A stretch of DNA of 10,544 bases, taken from positions 1 through 10,544 of the forward strand of contig JAIXRT010000124.1 in assembly GCA_027485075.1 (NCBI GenBank), written 5' to 3'. A program made the position numbers and the translations under genes. Under the pieces are notes generated by a model. It was given only the letters and a program-made list of their open reading frames with translations, was not told the DNA's origin and did not search any database. Shown here in pieces: positions 7,868 through 10,544 of this stretch; position 1 is the stretch's first letter, and each line of letters starts with the position of its first letter. Source of the stretch: Cytophagaceae bacterium. Its GTDB lineage: Bacteria > Bacteroidota > Bacteroidia > Cytophagales > Spirosomataceae.

Positions 7868-7936
7868 TTACCTGCCTCGCCTTAAAATGCCTAAGCTTCA
7901 GGTAAAATTGCATTATTATTGGCAAATTTTCAGGTA
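7868..7936. promoter_or_regulatory. Candidate operator: three CAGGTA boxes between the araC-type gene and the dioxygenase gene
   Basis: TTCAGGTA occurs as a direct repeat at 7897-7904 and 7929-7936, with starts 32 bp apart, close to three helical turns. TTACCTG at 7868-7874 is the inverted form, pairing as a 7-bp inverted repeat with CAGGTAA at 7899-7905. The leftmost box lies 13 bp upstream of the regulator's ATG and may overlap its promoter. The rightmost lies 32 bp upstream of the dioxygenase ATG. Same-face direct repeats fit AraC-type binding, but assignment to this regulator is inference. Confidence 0.45.
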
Positions 7937-7968
7937 GTCTTTACCATAAAATTTCTCAAATTTTGGGT

Positions 7969-8760
7969 ATGCTTTCAACTCCATACCAACTCAACGCCAA
8001 TCAAATTGCTGAATTTCAGCAGCATGGCCACATTTATTTGCAGCAAGTACTTCCGAAAGATGCGCTCGCGCCCTATCGTCATGCCATTCGCTCATGGGCC
8101 GCAGATTTTCAAGCGAAGCAAAAACCCATCGCAGAGCGAGACACCTACGGCAAGGCTTTTTTGCAAATGATGAATTTATGGGAAGAAGATGCGACCGTTC
8201 GTGAATTTGTCCTGGCAAAACGGTTTGGGCAAATTGCGGCAGATTTGTTAGGCGTTAAACAGGTGCGGTTATATCATGATCAAGCACTATTCAAAGAACC
8301 CGGCGGTGGATTGACGCCTTGGCACCAAGATCAATATTACTGGCCCATGCAAACCCCCAAAACGGTAACCATGTGGATGCCATTGGTCGATATTGACGCA
8401 GATATGGGGATGTTGACTTTCGCGTCAGGTTCCCAAAAAGCCGAATTGCCACCGATGCCTATTTCCGATGAATCCGAAGCATTGATTGCGCAATATGTTC
8501 AAGATCAGCAGTTTCCAAAAAAAAAAAAAAAAACGATGCAAGCTGGAGATGCGACCTTCCACATGGGATGGACCTTGCATGCCGCACCTGGGAACGCATC
8601 AAAAACCATGCGCGAAGTCATGACAGTCATATTTATGGATGCGGAAGCGGTCGTGATGGAACCTAAAAATGCCAACCAGGAAGCAGATCGCTTACGCTGG
8701 TTAGCTGGTTATGCGCCTGGCCAAAAAGCGGATTCGCCCTTAAACCCTGTTATCAATTAA
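7969..8760 (+). CDS. Phytanoyl-CoA dioxygenase (PhyH) family Fe(II)/2-oxoglutarate oxygenase
   Basis: This 263-residue cytoplasmic enzyme is predicted to hydroxylate a small-molecule substrate using O2, Fe(II) and 2-oxoglutarate. The iron-binding facial triad is visible: H119 and D121 in TPWHQDQYYWPM, and H204 in GWTLHAAPGN. R215 (TMREVM) is placed to hold the 2-oxoglutarate carboxylate. GDATFHMGW and MWMPLVDIDADMGMLTF are also typical of the family. A TTG six bases upstream could extend it by two residues; the ATG at 7969 is preferred. Most unusually, 17 consecutive A residues at 8517-8533 encode P-KKKKK-T at about 183-189. The frame is intact as written, but one base more or less would remove H204 and R215. 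The neighbouring divergent AraC-type gene is the likely regulator. Its stop codon overlaps the stop of the convergent small gene. The substrate is unknown. Confidence 0.92.
   Translation: MLSTPYQLNANQIAEFQQHGHIYLQQVLPKDALAPYRHAIRSWAADFQAKQKPIAERDTYGKAFLQMMNLWEEDATVREFVLAKRFGQIAADLLGVKQVRLYHDQALFKEPGGGLTPWHQDQYYWPMQTPKTVTMWMPLVDIDADMGMLTFASGSQKAELPPMPISDESEALIAQYVQDQQFPKKKKKTMQAGDATFHMGWTLHAAPGNASKTMREVMTVIFMDAEAVVMEPKNANQEADRLRWLAGYAPGQKADSPLNPVIN
8517..8533 (+). repeat. 17-base poly-A tract inside the dioxygenase gene
   Basis: Seventeen consecutive A residues span the last base of a Pro codon, five AAA Lys codons and the first base of a Thr codon. With 16 A the frame would stop at the TGA at 8621-8623; with 18 A it would stop at the TAA at 8664-8666. 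Both outcomes lose the distal iron ligand and the 2-oxoglutarate arginine. AAG codons could have encoded the same lysines, so the purity of the tract is not required by the protein. Confidence 0.95.
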
Positions 8761-8942
8761 CTAGGTAGCGGCGGGCATTTGCACTTTTTCTTTCGTTTTA
8801 AAAATGAGAAAAAGCCTTTTTTCTTTTGGTAAACTTTAGGTTTGGCGATCGAATAATGTGTGGATACGACAACGGCAGCTTCCGATTCAACAAACGAACC
8901 GACCACAAGTGCACCTACCCACAAGACGATCACTTTTTTCAT
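8757..8942 (-). CDS. Small exported cationic protein, unknown function (61 residues)
   Basis: I do not recognise a named family. Residues 1-22 look like a signal peptide (MKK, then a VIVLWVGALVVG hydrophobic core, ending near SEA). The mature part of about 39 residues is strongly basic: K34, K36, K40-K42, K49-K53 and K55, including R50. It carries a GFFSF aromatic patch, two cysteines in CKC (54-56) and a proline-rich end, PPLPS. Translation appears coupled to the upstream hydrolase: the ATG shares its A with the hydrolase TAA (TAATG). That argues this is a real gene in a two-gene operon rather than a chance frame. Its stop overlaps the dioxygenase stop codon on the other strand. It could be a periplasmic or envelope-associated peptide; the function is open. 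Confidence 0.7.
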   Translation of the reverse strand: MKKVIVLWVGALVVGSFVESEAAVVVSTHYSIAKPKVYQKKKGFFSFLKRKKKCKCPPLPS

Positions 8943-9775
8943 TAGTTCAAGCGCGCTTTAAAGTAGTTAGTCGCTAATTTCCAGGCCTCTTCAGTTGCCG
9001 CCTTATCATAAGCCGGATTTGAGGGATTCGCGAATGCATGTTCTGCATCAAACGATTTAATTTGAATTCCCTTGCCCGCTAATTTCATATTCTCCTCAAA
9101 TTCTTTTACGACAGCTGGCGAAATGAATTTTTCCCGTCCAGCAAACAAGCCCAATACATCGGTATTTAATGTTTTTAATTGCTCCATATCTTTAACGGGC
9201 ATGCCATAATACATGACGCAAGCCGTAGCTTGTGTGCCAGCTAAAATAGATGCTTTCAAGGAGAGTGCCCCGCCAAAACACCAGCCCACAGTGGCAATTT
9301 TTGCTTTGGGACCTGCGTAGGCGATGGCGCCTTTAATGATGCTTTCTAAGCGTAAAGGATTTGCGCCTCCCATATATTTACCCGCTTCTTCGCGTGTCGT
9401 GGCCACTTTCCCATCGTACATATCAATCGCAATCACATTGACATTCCCTAAATCTGTGTAGAAATGTTCCGCTTCGCGCTTGATGTGGTCGTTTAATCCC
9501 CACCATTCTTGAAAAACAAATAAGGTATAATTGGTTGGCTTAGCAGCCTTAATGTAAAAAGCGTTGGCTTGTTGACCATCCGGGGTCGCGAAGGTTATCA
9601 TCTCTCCCCCAGCTTTACTAATATGCTGATACGGTTTTGGTAATTTATGCGAACGCATAAATGCTTTATTGGACGCCATTAATTGCATTTCGTCTTTCGT
9701 AACAAAGCAGCACGATTGGCCGAAGGTAAATGTGCTAACGAATAGCAATGCGAAAACCGTAAATAATTTGTTCAT
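8942..9775 (-). CDS. Secreted dienelactone hydrolase-family protein
   Basis: This 277-residue alpha/beta-hydrolase of the dienelactone hydrolase (DLH) family is predicted to be exported. Residues 1-20 form a signal peptide ending TFGQ, followed by SCC. The family glutamate lies in FVFQEWWGLN (E90). The nucleophile is C166 in GWCFGG, the DLH-type Gly-x-Cys-x-Gly-Gly elbow, and the histidine is H246 in DAEHAFANPS. At the position of the acidic triad member (usually Asp in GxxDxxI) the sequence is AGREKFISP, so E215 appears to replace Asp. The substrate could be a lactone or ester; the DLH family name does not fix it, and no catechol pathway genes are here. It is the first gene of a pair with the small cationic protein (TAATG overlap) and is divergent from the ThuA-like gene across 80 bp. 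TAATTTTC on the minus strand (9792-9799) is a one-mismatch -7 box candidate. Confidence 0.92.
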   Translation of the reverse strand: MNKLFTVFALLFVSTFTFGQSCCFVTKDEMQLMASNKAFMRSHKLPKPYQHISKAGGEMITFATPDGQQANAFYIKAAKPTNYTLFVFQEWWGLNDHIKREAEHFYTDLGNVNVIAIDMYDGKVATTREEAGKYMGGANPLRLESIIKGAIAYAGPKAKIATVGWCFGGALSLKASILAGTQATACVMYYGMPVKDMEQLKTLNTDVLGLFAGREKFISPAVVKEFEENMKLAGKGIQIKSFDAEHAFANPSNPAYDKAATEEAWKLATNYFKARLN

Positions 9776-9855
9776 GGTAGAAATATTTCAGGAAAATTAT
9801 GAATAAAATTCGCATTTAGGCTAACTTGCGCAACCTATTGATAAAAAAATAACCT

Positions 9856-10544
9856 ATGAAAAAGAATTTGATCGGCTTAGGCCGAGTGATGTTTGCAGCC
9901 TTAATGAGCATAACATCTATCTCAATCGCCTTCGCTCAGGAGGCAAATCCATTGAAAGGGCAAAAAGTATTGGTCTTTTCATTAACCAAAGGTTTCAGAC
10001 ATAGCTCAATTAAGCCGGGCCAAATCGCCTTGTTTAAAATGGCCAAAGAAAAAGGTTTCTCAGTCGATACGACCGAAAACCCCGCCATGTTTACGGAGAA
10101 AAACTTGAAAAACTACCGCGTGGTGGTTTTTATGAGTACGACTGGAAACGTGTTAAATGACCAACAGCAAAATGCATTTGAACGCTATATTCAAGCAGGA
10201 GGTGGCTATTTTGGTGTGCATGCGGCAACGGATACCGAATATGACTGGCCTTGGTATAATCAATTAGCAGGTGGTCAATTCGCCTCGCATCCTGGTCGTC
10301 CAAATGTCCAAAAAGGTACATTTACTGCCGTAGATCAGTCGCATATTTCGACGAAACACATGCCTACGACATTTGATCGTACGGATGAATTTTACGATTT
10401 CAAGAACTTCAACAAAGATGTTAAGGTGTTAATTACCTTGGATGAGAAATCATACAAAGATGGTAAAATGGGAGATTATCACCCGATGGCATGGTACCAT
10501 GAGTTCGATGGTGGTCGTGCATTTTATACCAACTGGGGTCATAC
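9856..10544 (+). CDS. ThuA-like secreted protein, 5' part (C-terminus beyond the right edge)
   Basis: 229 codons are present before the window ends. A signal peptide covers residues 1-28 (MKKN, a hydrophobic core, then AFAQ). The rest matches the ThuA (trehalose utilisation) domain, which has a class I glutamine-amidotransferase-like fold. It shows KVLVFSLTKGFRHSS (37-51), GGGYFGVHAATDTEYDWPWY (115-134), GGQFASHP (139-146) and HPMAWYHEFDGGRAFYTNWG (209-228). Bacteroidota have many secreted ThuA-like proteins, often linked to sugar turnover, with 3-keto-sugar processing suggested for some; the reaction of this one is not shown by the sequence. Only a few residues of the ThuA domain seem to be missing, but extra C-terminal domains are common in this phylum and may follow. 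The start is the first ATG before the signal peptide; no Shine-Dalgarno is visible. Confidence 0.92.
   Translation, partial: MKKNLIGLGRVMFAALMSITSISIAFAQEANPLKGQKVLVFSLTKGFRHSSIKPGQIALFKMAKEKGFSVDTTENPAMFTEKNLKNYRVVVFMSTTGNVLNDQQQNAFERYIQAGGGYFGVHAATDTEYDWPWYNQLAGGQFASHPGRPNVQKGTFTAVDQSHISTKHMPTTFDRTDEFYDFKNFNKDVKVLITLDEKSYKDGKMGDYHPMAWYHEFDGGRAFYTNWGH

Noticed and set aside
7919..8170. 83-codon plus-strand frame overlapping the start of the dioxygenase gene
   Set aside because: It is in another frame of the PhyH gene, whose motifs are unmistakable; no independent support.
8805..8830. A-rich/T-rich inverted stretch near the end of the small gene as a terminator
   Set aside because: The stem is almost all A-T with a tiny loop and is explained by Lys and Phe codons of the small protein.
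1..10544. Search for CRISPR repeats, transposase genes, tRNA or rRNA genes, and phage or defence-system genes
   Set aside because: No regularly spaced repeats, IS-type inverted ends, structured RNA genes other than the riboswitch, or recognisable defence or phage proteins were seen.

Overview
The window reads as chromosomal DNA of a Bacteroidota bacterium, most likely of the Cytophagales type; the genus is not resolved and Aquirufa-like freshwater bacteria are only a guess. The evidence is a TonB-dependent receptor with an N-terminal carboxypeptidase-regulatory-like domain, -7 promoter boxes matching TAnnTTTG, genes without visible Shine-Dalgarno sequences, moderately low GC, and protein families typical of that phylum. 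No mobile element, CRISPR array, tRNA or rRNA was seen, and the gene content looks like ordinary core and accessory metabolism.

Layout: (1) 1-2461, minus strand: the first 820 codons of mfd (transcription-repair coupling factor), running off the left edge. (2) 2462-2705: a compact divergent promoter region followed by a TPP riboswitch that leads into (3) 2706-5075, plus: a TonB-dependent receptor, inferred to be a thiamine (or thiamine-precursor) outer-membrane importer. A strong bidirectional terminator (5083-5117) separates it from (4) 5119-5856, minus: a soluble DPM-synthase-like family 2 glycosyltransferase, divergent from (5) 5915-6961, plus: a TerC/Alx-family membrane protein. (6) 6968-7855, minus: an AraC-family regulator with a cupin domain, divergent from (7) 7969-8760, plus: a phytanoyl-CoA dioxygenase-like Fe(II)/2-oxoglutarate enzyme. 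The 113-bp gap between them carries three CAGGTA boxes that may form the regulator's operator. (8) 8757-9775, minus: a two-gene unit of a secreted dienelactone-hydrolase-like protein and a 61-residue cationic exported protein, joined by a TAATG stop/start overlap. (9) 9856-10544, plus: the first 229 codons of a secreted ThuA-like protein, running off the right edge.

The best-supported regulatory story is the thiamine uptake unit: a phylum-type promoter whose predicted start lies at the 5' edge of the riboswitch, then aptamer, hairpin, receptor and terminator, so thiamine pyrophosphate probably shuts off import of its own vitamin. The most unusual sequence feature is a run of 17 consecutive A residues inside the dioxygenase gene. 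It lies upstream of the codon for the distal iron-binding histidine, so a slip of one base in either direction would abolish the active site. This could be a phase-variation or transcriptional-slippage switch, or a base-calling artefact. No wholly new multi-gene system is evident.
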